A stretch of 64,000 nucleotides of DNA. Origin: Arthrobacter sp. D5-1. GTDB taxonomy: Bacteria; Actinomycetota; Actinomycetes; Actinomycetales; Micrococcaceae. Numbering within the stretch: position 1 is the stretch's first letter; every line of letters starts with the position of its first letter. Made by a program: the position numbers and the translations under genes. Location of the stretch: contig NZ_CP014571.1 in the NCBI RefSeq assembly GCF_017357425.1, positions 496,001 to 560,000 on the forward strand. Direction: 5' to 3'. The notes below the pieces were generated by a model. It searched no databases and was not told where the DNA came from. It was given only the letters and a program-made list of their open reading frames with translations. Positions 32,496 through 42,421 of the stretch are shown piece after piece.

Positions 32496-33359
32496 ATGAG
32501 CATCGTCATTACCGGAGCAACAGGCCAGCTGGGCCGCCACGTCATAGAGGCCCTCCTTGAGCGCAATGTCCCCGCTGACAGCATTGTTGCCACAGGGCGC
32601 TCCATCGAAAAGCTGTCCGGCTTTGTTGCCCGCGGCGTTCGCGCGGCTGCAATGGACTACGACGACCCCGCTTCGGTGGCCCAAGCGCTTAAGGGAGCCA
32701 CCAAGGTCCTTCTTATTTCGGGAAGCGCCGTCGGTCAGCGGGTAGAGCAGCACCGCACGGTCATCGAGGCAGCAAAGGCCGAGGGCGTGGAACTTCTGGC
32801 CTACACCAGCATTGCCAACGCAGACACCACCCGCATGAAGCTGGCCGCAGAGCACCAGGCCACGGAATCCATCCTGAAGGAATCAGGCGTCCCCTTCGCC
32901 CTCCTTCGCAACAGCTGGTACATCGAGAACTACACCGACCAGTTGCCGGGAACGCTTGCCCAGGGAGCGCTTGCCGGCAGCGCCGGAAACGGCAAGGTCA
33001 GCGGTGCTTCCCGCGCAGACTATGCGCAGGCCGCAGCCGCGGTCCTGGTCGCGGAGCACCAAGGCGGGAAGATCTACGAATTGGGCGGGGACGAGGCCTT
33101 TACCTTGGACGAGTTGGCCGCCGAAATCAGCGCTGCATCAGGCAAATCAATCGAATACCGGGACCTCCCGGCAGATCAGTACGCCGATCTCCTGACGGGC
33201 GCAGGGGTACCCGAAGGCTTCGCGCAGATCCTGGCGGATACCGATCTGGGCATTGGCCGTGGCGATCTTTTGGTGACCACCGGTGATCTCCGGAAACTGA
33301 TCGGGCGCCCGGCAACTGCCTTGTCCGAGGCCGTGCGCTCCGCAGCTGCTGCCATCTGA
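32496..33359 (+). CDS. NmrA/QorB-like NAD(P)-binding oxidoreductase
   Basis: The protein has 287 residues preceded by GAAAGGA. It is an atypical SDR with VITGATGQLGRHVIEALLER, DYDDPASVAQALKGATKVL and YTSIANADTTRMKLAAEHQA, matching NAD(P)H:quinone oxidoreductase type 2 (QorB/YtfG). It should reduce quinones or similar electrophiles. The divergent HxlR gene is the likely regulator, as in the qorR-qorA/B and yodB systems. Confidence 0.9.
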   Translation: MSIVITGATGQLGRHVIEALLERNVPADSIVATGRSIEKLSGFVARGVRAAAMDYDDPASVAQALKGATKVLLISGSAVGQRVEQHRTVIEAAKAEGVELLAYTSIANADTTRMKLAAEHQATESILKESGVPFALLRNSWYIENYTDQLPGTLAQGALAGSAGNGKVSGASRADYAQAAAAVLVAEHQGGKIYELGGDEAFTLDELAAEISAASGKSIEYRDLPADQYADLLTGAGVPEGFAQILADTDLGIGRGDLLVTTGDLRKLIGRPATALSEAVRSAAAAI

Positions 33360-33379
33360 GCTTGACCCCCTCGCGGGGC

Positions 33380-33424
33380 GACAGTTAATGCCAATGTTCA
33401 GCGTGAACATTGGCATTAACTGTC
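33380..33424. repeat. Perfect long hairpin, copy 1 of a palindromic repeat family
   Basis: Two 21-bp arms (33380-33400 and 33404-33424) are perfectly complementary around the loop GCG. The core is CAATGTTCAGCGTGAACATTG. It lies between two convergent genes and may act as a bidirectional terminator. The core recurs at 48119-48160, so it is a dispersed element rather than an isolated terminator. Confidence 0.85.
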
Positions 33425-33440
33425 GTTTCGGCGCAGTAAA

Positions 33441-34877
33441 TCAGGCGGTTTCGTCCACCAGTTCTGCCCGGCGCAGGCCGCCACCGCGGACCCAGAGTTT
33501 GTAGGCCACGAACAGCAGGACCAACCAGGTACCGCCGACATACAGGGCTACCCGGGTGTCCTCGAAAACGCCGAGGATGATGATGACCATCGCCATGAAG
33601 GCCATGGTCAGGATGGACGCAGCAGGCCACAGCGGAGAACCGAATTCCGACGCCGGCAGCCCCTTGCGCTTGATTTCCCGCTTCATGGCCACGTGCGACG
33701 CCAGGATCATCACCCAGACCCACACAGTGGCAAAGGTGGCGATCGATGCGATGAGCACAAAGACGTCCTCGGGAATCACAGCGTTCAGCACGACGCCAAC
33801 CAGCAGGATGCAGCCCATCATCACCACTGTCATCCACGGAACGCCGTGCCGCGAGATCTTGCTGAAGCTCTTCGGTGCGTGACCCTGTTGAGCGAGGCCG
33901 AACAGGATGCGGCCGGCTCCGAAGATGTCGCTGTTGATAGCGGAGAGCGCGGCGGTAATGACTACGGCGTTGAGGATGTGCGGTGCGGCCGGGATGCCCA
34001 GGCCGTCGAAGATCTGCACGAACGGGCTGCCGCTGCTGCCGATCTCGTTCCACGGGAAGATGCTCATCAGCACACCCAACGTCAGCACGTAGAAGAGCAG
34101 CACGCGGACCGGCACGGTATTAACGGCCTGCGGGATGACTTTCTTGGGGTTGGTGGCTTCGCCCGCGGTAATGCCGATGGTTTCGATCCCGCCAAAGGCA
34201 AACATCACCACGGCGAACGCGGCCAGGAGCCCCTCGAAGCCGTTTGGGAAGAAACCACCGTGGTTCACAAGGTTCCCCAGTCCCGGTGCCACGCCGCCGC
34301 CGTCGCCCGTTTGGAAGCCGAACACCACAATCGCTGCACCGCCGGCGATCATGGCGATGATCGCCACCACCTTGATGAGCGAGAACCAGAACTCAAGTTC
34401 GCCGAACACCTTCACGCTGAGCAGGTTCATGGCGCCAAGGAACAGAATGATCGCGAGCACCCAGATCCATCTGTCCACCTGGGGGAACCAGAACCCCATA
34501 TAGATGCTGAAGGCAGTGACGTCGGCGATGGCCACAATGGCCATCTCGAACACGTACGTCCACCCGGTCACGAATCCCGCGAACGGTCCCAGATACTTCG
34601 ACGCGTACTGGCCGAAGGACCCGGACACGGGGTGTCGGACGGCCATTTCGCCGAGGGCGCGCATCACCATGAACACGGCCGCGCCGCCAATGATGTAGGC
34701 CAGCAGGACGGCCGGACCGGCTTTCTGAATCGCAGAAGCAGAGCCGTAGAAGAGGCCCGTGCCGATTGCGGATCCGAGGGCCATGAAGCGGATATGGCGG
34801 ACGTTCAGGCCTCGGCTGAGCGCCGTACCCGCGGCCTGGAGGACAGAGTTCTCCGCGGCCAGCTTGGTTTGTTGCAT
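33441..34877 (-). CDS. APC-family amino acid permease
   Basis: The protein has 478 residues from the ATG at 34877, with GAAGG 8 nt upstream. Twelve helices start after a short polar tail. [60 protein letters not shown] and [20 protein letters not shown] are typical of the AAT group (AroP, GabP, ProY, HutT). It may import histidine or proline for the nearby catabolic genes, but the substrate cannot be read from sequence. A tandem-repeat array lies upstream. Confidence 0.9.
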   Translation of the reverse strand: MQQTKLAAENSVLQAAGTALSRGLNVRHIRFMALGSAIGTGLFYGSASAIQKAGPAVLLAYIIGGAAVFMVMRALGEMAVRHPVSGSFGQYASKYLGPFAGFVTGWTYVFEMAIVAIADVTAFSIYMGFWFPQVDRWIWVLAIILFLGAMNLLSVKVFGELEFWFSLIKVVAIIAMIAGGAAIVVFGFQTGDGGGVAPGLGNLVNHGGFFPNGFEGLLAAFAVVMFAFGGIETIGITAGEATNPKKVIPQAVNTVPVRVLLFYVLTLGVLMSIFPWNEIGSSGSPFVQIFDGLGIPAAPHILNAVVITAALSAINSDIFGAGRILFGLAQQGHAPKSFSKISRHGVPWMTVVMMGCILLVGVVLNAVIPEDVFVLIASIATFATVWVWVMILASHVAMKREIKRKGLPASEFGSPLWPAASILTMAFMAMVIIILGVFEDTRVALYVGGTWLVLLFVAYKLWVRGGGLRRAELVDETA

Positions 34878-34991
34878 AGTAAAACCTTCTCGTCTTTGGG
34901 AGGGGATCGCTATCCAGCAGATCACTTTTGGGCCTCTTGTGATCGGACTCACGGGGGTTTGGTGTCTTTGATCGCAGACACTGCTTTGGCG

Positions 34992-35063
34992 GACAGGGCC
35001 GCTGTAACGGACGGGGCTGCTTTAACTGACGGGGCGGTTTTAACTGACGGGGCGGTTTTGGGA
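34992..35063. repeat. 18-bp tandem repeat array (four units)
   Basis: Four consecutive 18-bp units (starts 34992, 35010, 35028, 35046) follow GACGGGGCNGNTTTAACT; the last two differ only at their ends. The array lies between the permease start and the divergent ALF-repeat gene. The period of under two helical turns and location suggest a protein-binding array or a slippage product. Confidence 0.85.
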
Positions 35064-35194
35064 GGGTGGTCAAAGTCATAGTCTCCGTTCGGATATGATG
35101 ACCGCGGACAGCTCATCAATACGGTCAGGCATCCCTCGTTTTCAGCCTCGCCCCCTTGAATTCAGCGCTGCCACCGCATCCTTATGGGGGACTT

Positions 35195-37315
35195 TTGATT
35201 TCTGTACTTCGTCACACTCGACGCCGTTGGGCCGCTGCCGTTGTTGCCGCTGTGACTGGCGCGTCTTTGCTCTTTGCATCCCCAGCGCAGGCGTACGACA
35301 ATCCCGATTTTGAGGTTCCCAGCGCATCGCAGGCTCCTTTGCCGTATGTCCAGCGGGCCACTGACACGGCGGGCGTCCTTGAGTTGTGGAGGACGGGTGG
35401 CCCGGCCGCCCGGGCAGCAGCGGCGTCGGCCCTGGTGGGCGGCGCAGGTGCGGTCCAGGCATTCGTCGACGGCGGACAGGACGCCCCGCTGGCAGCGGAC
35501 CGCAAGCAGTTGGTCACCGAGCTGACGGAGCGGGGGAGCGGGCATGTTCGCTCCGTCGCTCAGAAGATCCTTGCTACCGGTGATCCGGGCAAGATCGATG
35601 CCTTCCTCGCAGAAGGCTGGGCCGGAACATGGCGGGGTGAACTCCGGACCGTGGCCACCTACTTCCTTCACTACGGCAACGTCCACGTTCAACGGGAGGC
35701 GTCCAAAAGCCTCGACGAAGGCGAAAAAGCCGTGGAGCAGTTCGTCCTGACCGGGTGGAGGGACAAGGCAAAGATGGCAGACCGCCAATCGGCATATGGC
35801 CTCATTGCTTCCGGGAATCCTGCCGTTTCTGTTGCTGCCAAGGCAGCGCTGGAAACCGACGACTCTGAGATCGTGGCTGATTTCCTGCGCTATGGGCAGT
35901 TCGTTGCAGGCGACCATCACGCTGAGGCGGCCGCCGTGACTGCGCTGCTCCAGCAGGTCAAGGACGACATCAAGGCCAACCCCGTCGGGGCCGCAGCAGT
36001 AGCTGACCGAGCGAAGACCGCCGTCGAACAGGCCAGGAGCGCCGCTGCGGCTGCACGGAAAGCAGACGCGACACGTCAGAGTGTTGATCGTGATCTCCTC
36101 AGTGCCCAGGCTGTTCCGCGAAATGTCCTGGACAGCGCAAGCCTGGCTTCCGAGAAGCCGTTCAAGGAAGCCTTTGCAAAAGCCGCCAAGGAATTGCCCG
36201 GACTTCTGGTGACCCTCACCGCTCCCGGTGCCAACCTCGACGCACTGATCAATGAGGCCCGGCAGGTCACCCTGAATCTCGCACTGGTCGGCACGCCTGA
36301 AGTGAAGAAGTCCGCCGCGACTGCCTTGTTGGGCGGGGATTCGGCCATCAAGGACTTCGTCACCACGGGCTACGGTGAGGCTGTCAGGTTGGACTCAAGC
36401 GGTGTGTCTGCGTTCGGCGCGGACCGTCAGCGGGTCTATCAACTACTGGCCCAGGGCGGCAGTCACGTCAACAAAGCCGCGGATATTGCCTTGGGCTCTG
36501 CCAACCACGCAGATGTCCGCTATTTCCTTGAGTATGGTTTCGTTGCTGCGCAAGACCTGGACAACCGCATCCTTGCCTACGCCACCCTGGACAAGGGTGC
36601 GGAACGGCGGGCGGCTGCCACTGTGGCGCTGGAGGGCAGCCGGGCTGACCTTCGGGCGTTCGCCGCCGCCGGGCAGTTTGCTGCTGCCAAGCGCGACGAA
36701 GCCACCGCCGCCCACGTTGCCTCGATCGACGCCATGATTGCCGAACTCGCCGGGTTGGCGGATAGGGCAGCGCTCGACGCCGGTACAGCGGCCGCCGCTG
36801 AGAAGGCCGCCGAAGCGGCTCGCCAAGCAGAGGCAGCGAAAGCCGCCGAATCAGCCCGTGCGGCAGAGGCAGCCAGGGCCGCTGAGGCAGCAAGGACCGC
36901 TGCGGCGGCAGAGCAGGCGCGCGGGAAGCTTCCGTTGAACGTACCAAGGGCTGATTCTTCCGAACTGTTCGGAGCAGCTCCCACCGTGGTGCCATGGCCG
37001 CAGGCGCCAGTTCCCGCCGTCGCGCTTCCCGTCACAGGCGAGGCGCCGGACGGCGAGCCTGTTGATGCTGAACGTCCGGACATCACAGATGTCGATGTTC
37101 CGCCGGCTGCGACGTGGCCCAGCGAGTCGGCGTCGGAGGAGTCGTTGTCGCAAGAGGCGGCGGCTCCCTTGGCAGCTTCATCTGCCGGGCTGGGCGGTTG
37201 GACGATCGGCCTGATTGCGGCGCTGGTCCTCGCTGCTGCCGGTGCCATCACCTTCCTGCTCCGCAGGAAAGGTCCAGTGCCGGCGACGGCAACTGCCCCG
37301 GCCCCGAAGCCGTAG
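35195..37315 (+). CDS. ALF-repeat cell-surface protein with C-terminal membrane anchor
   Basis: The protein has 706 residues from the TTG at 35195, chosen for GGGGG 4-5 nt upstream and a clean signal peptide (RRRWAAAVVAAVTGASLLFA, then SPAQA). The body repeats short ALF-type helical units (AVQAFVDGG, KIDAFLAEGWAG, AVEQFVLTGW, EIVADFLRYGQ, AIKDFVTTGYG, DVRYFLEYGF, DLRAFAAAGQF). Residues about 530-580 are an Ala/Glu/Lys coiled coil. LPVTG occurs near residue 610, a Pro/Asp-rich stretch follows, and a membrane helix (WTIGLIAALVLAAAGAITFL) ends in RRKG. It is probably membrane-anchored on the surface; function unknown. Confidence 0.82.
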   Translation: MISVLRHTRRRWAAAVVAAVTGASLLFASPAQAYDNPDFEVPSASQAPLPYVQRATDTAGVLELWRTGGPAARAAAASALVGGAGAVQAFVDGGQDAPLAADRKQLVTELTERGSGHVRSVAQKILATGDPGKIDAFLAEGWAGTWRGELRTVATYFLHYGNVHVQREASKSLDEGEKAVEQFVLTGWRDKAKMADRQSAYGLIASGNPAVSVAAKAALETDDSEIVADFLRYGQFVAGDHHAEAAAVTALLQQVKDDIKANPVGAAAVADRAKTAVEQARSAAAAARKADATRQSVDRDLLSAQAVPRNVLDSASLASEKPFKEAFAKAAKELPGLLVTLTAPGANLDALINEARQVTLNLALVGTPEVKKSAATALLGGDSAIKDFVTTGYGEAVRLDSSGVSAFGADRQRVYQLLAQGGSHVNKAADIALGSANHADVRYFLEYGFVAAQDLDNRILAYATLDKGAERRAAATVALEGSRADLRAFAAAGQFAAAKRDEATAAHVASIDAMIAELAGLADRAALDAGTAAAAEKAAEAARQAEAAKAAESARAAEAARAAEAARTAAAAEQARGKLPLNVPRADSSELFGAAPTVVPWPQAPVPAVALPVTGEAPDGEPVDAERPDITDVDVPPAATWPSESASEESLSQEAAAPLAASSAGLGGWTIGLIAALVLAAAGAITFLLRRKGPVPATATAPAPKP

Positions 37316-37322
37316 CCCGGGT

Positions 37323-37359
37323 CCTGCCCCAGCCCCGGCCAATGGCTGGGGCTAGCAGG
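37323..37359 (+). terminator. Stem-loop after the ALF-repeat gene
   Basis: CCTGC-CCCAGCC pairs with GGCTGGGG-CTAGCAGG around CCGGCCAAT, eight bases after the stop. There is no T-run, so it may be a weak or Rho-assisted terminator. Confidence 0.6.
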
Positions 37360-37363
37360 AACT

Positions 37364-37379
37364 GTCTGGTACTCCAGAC
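37364..37379. promoter_or_regulatory. Candidate IclR operator
   Basis: GTCTGG-TACT-CCAGAC is a perfect 6-4-6 dyad 112 bp before the IclR gene. IclR proteins usually bind short palindromes near their own gene. Confidence 0.3.
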
Positions 37380-37491
37380 ACCGGGCAAGCCTGACGGGTT
37401 GGCTGCGGAGCCCCCCAGGGTGCACGCTTGAGTACGGGATACCGGACAGTCGCATGTTCCGCTGGTCCCGAACCCTGAGCAGTGAGGAACC

Positions 37492-38298
37492 ATGACAACG
37501 TCGCCAGTGGCACCAGGCAAGGCCACTTCCAAAGTCCCTGCCGCCGAGAATACCCTGCGGATCCTGAAGCTGCTGGCCTCGCGACGAGGCCCAATGGCGG
37601 CGTCAAACATCGCCACGGCACTGGGCTTGCCACGATCCAGCGTCTACCACCTGTTGGGTGTGATGGAGGCCAACGGCTTCGTCCTGCACCTCCACGAAGA
37701 GCAGCGATACGGGCTCGGCATCAGCGCCTTCGAACTCAGCTCGGCATACTCACGCCAGGAGCCTTTGTCCCGGCTTGGCCGGCCCATGCTCGCGTCACTG
37801 GTTGATGTGATCGGCGAAAGCGCGCACCTCGCGGTGCTTCATGGCCGCGACGTCCTCTACATCGTGGAGGAACGCGCCAAGAACCGCCCCAGCCTGGTGA
37901 CCGACGTCGGGGTCCGCCTGCCCAGCCACCTCACTGCGTCAGGCCGCGCCATCCTGGCCGCACTGCCAAAGTCGCAGGTCCGCGCGCTGTATCCAAACGC
38001 CGCCGCCTTCACTTCGCGGCACGAGGTGGAGTTCCCCATCATGAAATACTCCGCGTTGTCGTCTCACCTCGATCAAGTGCGGCAGCGTGGCTACGCCACG
38101 GAAAACGGCGAAATTACGCCGGGATTCGGCTCCATCGCCGCCGCAGTGACGGACCACGTGGGCTGGCCGACGGCGGCAGTCGCCGTTACCTTCTTGGAGG
38201 ACAAAGTGCCGGCTGAGCAATGGCCGGTGTTGGCTTCACGTATCCGGAAGGCGGCAGACGAACTGTCGGTCCGGATCCACGGCCGCCCTGCGGGCTAG
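37492..38298 (+). CDS. IclR family regulator, probable hut regulator
   Basis: The protein has 268 residues. The winged helix (NTLRILKLLASRRGPMAASN, then IATALGLPRSSVYHLLGVME) is followed by the IclR effector domain (SLVTDVGVRLPSHLTASGRA, then GEITPGFGSIAAAVTDHVGW). The nearest catabolic operon is hutUH about 600 bp downstream on the same strand. I infer control of histidine use, with urocanate or a similar compound as effector. The 3' end overlaps the convergent SRPBCC gene by 4 bp. Confidence 0.9.
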   Translation: MTTSPVAPGKATSKVPAAENTLRILKLLASRRGPMAASNIATALGLPRSSVYHLLGVMEANGFVLHLHEEQRYGLGISAFELSSAYSRQEPLSRLGRPMLASLVDVIGESAHLAVLHGRDVLYIVEERAKNRPSLVTDVGVRLPSHLTASGRAILAALPKSQVRALYPNAAAFTSRHEVEFPIMKYSALSSHLDQVRQRGYATENGEITPGFGSIAAAVTDHVGWPTAAVAVTFLEDKVPAEQWPVLASRIRKAADELSVRIHGRPAG

Positions 38299-38732
38299 CC
38301 CGGCCCCATGGCATCGCGCTCGACGAGTTTTCGGAAAGTATCCAGTTCACCCTGGAAGCTGCCGCGGTAGGAGCCCAAAGCGAACAGCCGCCCGAAGATT
38401 CCGGCGATAAATCCCCGGGTGACGAACACCTGGTTGATGCGCGTACCGTGGCCCTCGGCAGTGAACGTTACATCTGACTCGCCCTTCAGGATGGCATTGC
38501 CGAAGCGGGTGCGGATGTGCCAAGGCCGCTCAACCTCAAGGATTTCGGTGGGGCTGGCCATCCGCCCGAACCACAGGGTGTAGCGGCTGCCGGGCACATC
38601 GATCGAACCAACCAGATCGCCCGCCCGGGTGACTCCGCCAATCCACTCAGGGTACCGGTCAAGATCCGTCCACGTCGCGAAAACGCGTTCGGGTGGTGCT
38701 GCGACAAGGGTCGAAACGCGGAACGTTGCCAT
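38295..38732 (-). CDS. SRPBCC family protein (polyketide cyclase/START-like)
   Basis: The protein has 145 residues and the START-like helix-grip pattern: FRVSTLVAAPPERVFATWTD, then LDRYPEWIGGVTRAGDL, a central strand set (RYTLWFGRMASPTEILEVER) and a C-terminal helix (SFQGELDTFRKLVE). Such proteins bind small hydrophobic molecules. It is convergent with the IclR gene and divergent from hutU. Substrate unknown. Confidence 0.85.
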   Translation of the reverse strand: MATFRVSTLVAAPPERVFATWTDLDRYPEWIGGVTRAGDLVGSIDVPGSRYTLWFGRMASPTEILEVERPWHIRTRFGNAILKGESDVTFTAEGHGTRINQVFVTRGFIAGIFGRLFALGSYRGSFQGELDTFRKLVERDAMGPG

Positions 38733-38892
38733 GGGTCCAGCATGCGCTCATTGCCGCCGGAATGCGAGGGGGTTAACGGTCTGTAATCCCGGACAGCACC
38801 CCTTCAAAAGCCGTTCCCGCCGCTTGATAAAGGGGCTTTAGTAGAAGCAGAAGATCTTTCCAGCACACACTTTCCAAGACGAAGGAGCCACC

Positions 38893-40620
38893 ATGGCACC
38901 CGCCGATTTCACTACAGGAGCCCGCCCGGTCAAGGCTGCCCGGGGTACGGAGCTGACTGCCAAGTCCTGGCAGACGGAAGCGCCGCTGCGCATGTTGATG
39001 AATAATCTGGATCCTGAGGTCGCTGAGCGTCCTGATGATTTGGTGGTTTACGGTGGCACGGGCCGTGCGGCGCGTTCCTGGGCTGCGTTTGATGCGATTA
39101 CCCGGACGCTGGAGACCATGGAGAAGGACGAGACGCTGCTGGTGCAGTCGGGGAAGCCGGTGGGTGTTTTCCGCACGAATGAGTGGGCGCCGCGGGTGCT
39201 GCTGGCGAACTCGAACCTGGTGGGGGATTGGGCGACGTGGCCTGAGTTCCGCCGGCTCGAGGCTGAGGGTTTGATGATGTATGGCCAGATGACTGCTGGG
39301 TCATGGATTTACATCGGCACCCAGGGCATCCTGCAGGGCACCTATGAAACGTTCGCTGCTGTCGGAAATAAGCTCGCCGCGGAGGGCCGCCACCCGGCGC
39401 CGGCGGCGGAAGGTTCCACGGAGGGGCCGCTGGCAGGGACCCTGACGTTGACTGGTGGTTGTGGTGGCATGGGCGGGGCGCAGCCGTTGGCGGTGACGCT
39501 CAATGATGGTGCGTGCTTGATTGTTGATGTGGACGAGTCCCGGCTGCGTCGGCGTGTGGGTAAGCGGTACCTGGACGAGGTCGAAACCGATTTGGATGCT
39601 GCGATCGCCAAAGTCCAGGCCGCGAAGGACGAGCGCCGCGGCTGGTCCGTCGGTTATGTGGGCAACGCCGCTGAGGTCTTCCCCGAATTGCTGCGCCGCC
39701 ACAAGGCCGGCGAAGTCACGTTTGACGTGGTCACGGACCAGACCTCCGCTCATGACCCGTTGTCCTACCTGCCGGAGGGCATCACGGTGGCCGAGTGGCA
39801 CACCGAAGCCGAAGCTGATCCGGAAGGGTTCACCAAGAAGGCCCAGGCGTCAATGGCCCGCCAGGTGCAGGCGATGGTGGAGTTCCAGGACGCCGGAGCT
39901 GAGGTCTTTGATTACGGCAACTCGATCCGTGACGAGGCCCGCAAGGGTGGGTATGACCGTGCGTTTGAATTCCCTGGCTTCGTCCCGGCGTACATTCGTC
40001 CGTTGTTCTGCGAGGGTCTGGGCCCGTTCCGCTGGGTCGCGCTCTCGGGCGATCCGGAAGACATTGCGGTGACGGACAAGGCCATCAAGGAGTTGTTCCC
40101 GGAGAACAAGCACCTCCACAAGTGGATTGACGCTGCGGCCGAACGGGTTGAATTCGAAGGCCTGCCGGCCCGTATTTGCTGGCTTGGGTACGGCGAACGC
40201 CATAAGGCTGGTCTGCTGTTCAACCGGCTCGTCGCCGAGGGCAAGGTCAAGGCTCCGATCGTGATCGGCCGTGACCACCTGGATTCGGGTTCCGTGGCGT
40301 CCCCTTACCGGGAGACCGAGTCGATGAAGGATGGCTCGGACGCGGTTGCTGACTGGCCGTTGCTGAACGCGCTGACTGCTGCATCCTCGGGCGCTACGTG
40401 GGTGTCCATCCACCACGGTGGTGGTGTTGGTATTGGCCGGTCCATCCACACTGGCCAGGTTTCCGTCGCTGACGGCACGGAACTGGCAGCCCAGAAACTG
40501 GAACGGCTCCTGACCAACGATCCCGGTATGGGCGTCATCCGCCACGTCGACGCCGGCTACGACCGCGCCATCGACGTCGCCAACGAACGCGGCGTCCGCA
40601 TCCCCATGAACGAGAAGTAG
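38893..40620 (+). CDS. hutU: Urocanate hydratase
   Basis: The protein has 575 residues, close to the normal length, with AAGGAG 6 nt before the ATG. Signatures include [30 protein letters not shown] (NAD-binding Gly-rich loop), [27 protein letters not shown] and [20 protein letters not shown], which holds the active-site Cys. It converts urocanate to imidazolonepropionate using tightly bound NAD, step two of histidine breakdown. hutH follows 9 bp later, so they form an operon. Confidence 0.97.
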   Translation: MAPADFTTGARPVKAARGTELTAKSWQTEAPLRMLMNNLDPEVAERPDDLVVYGGTGRAARSWAAFDAITRTLETMEKDETLLVQSGKPVGVFRTNEWAPRVLLANSNLVGDWATWPEFRRLEAEGLMMYGQMTAGSWIYIGTQGILQGTYETFAAVGNKLAAEGRHPAPAAEGSTEGPLAGTLTLTGGCGGMGGAQPLAVTLNDGACLIVDVDESRLRRRVGKRYLDEVETDLDAAIAKVQAAKDERRGWSVGYVGNAAEVFPELLRRHKAGEVTFDVVTDQTSAHDPLSYLPEGITVAEWHTEAEADPEGFTKKAQASMARQVQAMVEFQDAGAEVFDYGNSIRDEARKGGYDRAFEFPGFVPAYIRPLFCEGLGPFRWVALSGDPEDIAVTDKAIKELFPENKHLHKWIDAAAERVEFEGLPARICWLGYGERHKAGLLFNRLVAEGKVKAPIVIGRDHLDSGSVASPYRETESMKDGSDAVADWPLLNALTAASSGATWVSIHHGGGVGIGRSIHTGQVSVADGTELAAQKLERLLTNDPGMGVIRHVDAGYDRAIDVANERGVRIPMNEK

Positions 40621-40629
40621 GCAGCAACA

Positions 40630-42222
40630 GTGACTATTACGACCCACGAACCATTGACCGTCACCCTCGGCTCCAGCGGCGTCACGCCCGAAGACGTGGT
40701 CGCCGTCGCACGCCACGACGCCAAGGTGACCATTTCCCAGGATGCCCTGGACAACGTCGCCAAGGTCCGTGCGCACATTGACGATCTCGCTACCAGCGAT
40801 GTCCCGGCGTACGGGATTTCGACGGGCTTTGGTGCCCTTGCCAACCGCCACATCCCCAACGACCTCCGCACCCAGCTGCAGAAGTCACTCATCCGCAGCC
40901 ACGCCGCCGGAATGGGTCCGGCCGTGGAACGCGAAGTGGTCCGTGGCATTATGTTCCTCCGCGCCAAGACCCTCGCTTCCGGCCGCACAGGCGTCCGCCC
41001 TGTGGTTCTCCAGACCATGGTGGACGTCCTCAACGCCGGCATCACCCCGCTTGTCCGCGAGTTCGGTTCGCTGGGCTGCTCCGGCGACCTCGCACCGCTG
41101 TCCCACTGCGCGCTGGTCCTCATGGGCGAAGGCGAAGCAACGGGCCCCGACGGCGAACTCTACGGAACCGCTGGCAAGCCGCCTGTTGCTGAGCTGCTCG
41201 CACAGCACGGCATCGAGCCGGTCACCCTCGCTGAGAAGGAGGGCCTGGCCCTCGTCAACGGCACCGAAGGCATGCTCGGCATGCTCCTGATGGCCATCGC
41301 CGACATCCGCTTGTTGCTCGCGACGGCGGACGTCACCGCGGCGCTGAGCGTCGAGGCGCTGCTGGGCACCGACCAGGTGTTCCTGCCGGAGCTCCACGCC
41401 GCACTGAGGCCGCACCCCGGCCAGGCAGCCAGCGCCGACAACATGCTCCGGGTGCTGTCCAACTCGCCAATCGTTGCTTCGCACCGGATCAACGACACCA
41501 AGGTGCAGGATGCTTACTCACTGCGATGTGCCCCTCAGGTTGCGGGCGCAGTGCGCGACACCGTGGACCACGCCGCACTTGTGGCTTCCCGCGAACTCGC
41601 CGCTGCGATCGACAACCCGGTGGTCCTCCCGGACGGCCGCGTTACGTCCAATGGAAACTTCCATGGCGCTCCCGTGGCCTATGTCCTGGACTTCCTGGCC
41701 ATTGCAGTGGCGGACCTCAGCTCCATCGCCGAGCGACGCACGGACCGCATGCTGGACCCTGCCCGCTCGCACGGACTGCCGGCCTTCCTCGCTGGAGATC
41801 CCGGCGTTGACTCCGGCCTGATGATCGCCCAGTACACGCAGGCTGGCCTGGTCTCGGACAACAAGCGCCTGGCCGTGCCCGCATCGGTGGACTCCATCCC
41901 GAGTTCGGCCATGCAGGAAGACCACGTGTCCATGGGCTGGCACGCTGCCCGGAAGCTGCGCAAGGCCGTGGAGAACCTTCGGCGCGTGCTCGCCGTCGAG
42001 CTTGTCACCAGCGCCCGCGCCATTGACATGCGGACGCAAATGTCCGACGGCGAACTCACCCCGGGTCCTGCCGGCACGGCAGTGCTTGAGGTGCTTCGCG
42101 AAGTAGTCCAGGGGCCGGGCACAGACCGGTTCCTGTCGCCGGAACTGGAAGCGGCTGACCGTTTGGTTGGTTCCGGGGCGGTCCGTGCGGCCGCCGAATC
42201 CGCCGTCGGGATTTTGGCCTGA
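40630..42222 (+). CDS. hutH: Histidine ammonia-lyase
   Basis: The protein has 530 residues from a GTG 9 bp after hutU. The MIO prosthetic group forms from three residues that read Cys150-Ser151-Gly152 here, in GSLGCSGDLAPLSHCALVLM; Ala is commoner at the first position, but Cys is allowed in the family pattern. Catalytic and substrate regions include YGISTGFGALANRHI and QAGLVSDNKRLAVPASVDSI. It deaminates histidine to urocanate, step one of the pathway. Confidence 0.96.
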   Translation: MTITTHEPLTVTLGSSGVTPEDVVAVARHDAKVTISQDALDNVAKVRAHIDDLATSDVPAYGISTGFGALANRHIPNDLRTQLQKSLIRSHAAGMGPAVEREVVRGIMFLRAKTLASGRTGVRPVVLQTMVDVLNAGITPLVREFGSLGCSGDLAPLSHCALVLMGEGEATGPDGELYGTAGKPPVAELLAQHGIEPVTLAEKEGLALVNGTEGMLGMLLMAIADIRLLLATADVTAALSVEALLGTDQVFLPELHAALRPHPGQAASADNMLRVLSNSPIVASHRINDTKVQDAYSLRCAPQVAGAVRDTVDHAALVASRELAAAIDNPVVLPDGRVTSNGNFHGAPVAYVLDFLAIAVADLSSIAERRTDRMLDPARSHGLPAFLAGDPGVDSGLMIAQYTQAGLVSDNKRLAVPASVDSIPSSAMQEDHVSMGWHAARKLRKAVENLRRVLAVELVTSARAIDMRTQMSDGELTPGPAGTAVLEVLREVVQGPGTDRFLSPELEAADRLVGSGAVRAAAESAVGILA

Positions 42223-42258
42223 CGTCGAATAAAACGCTCATCTGATGGGCATCTTTGT

Positions 42259-42299
42259 CACGCCCCGGTCTTTGTTCGCAACGCAAGCGCCGGGGCGTG
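42259..42299 (+). terminator. Terminator-like hairpin after hutUH
   Basis: CACGCCCCGG and CCGGGGCGTG pair perfectly around a 21-nt loop about 37 bp past the hutH stop. A poor T-tract follows, so termination strength is uncertain. Confidence 0.6.
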
Positions 42300-42421
42300 G
42301 CAAATGTAGTAGAACTTATGGTGTACGTCACGTCCACAACAACGGTGTTGTGGGCTTGACGGTCAACCGTTCACACAACTCAATACACAACAGAGAACAT
42401 CCACAAAGGGGTAGAAGTTCA

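Noticed and set aside
33693..35081. 462-residue frame on the plus strand with many His/Asp residues
   Set aside because: It is antisense to the amino-acid permease, and its composition is what high-GC codons give on the opposite strand. No domain or ribosome site.
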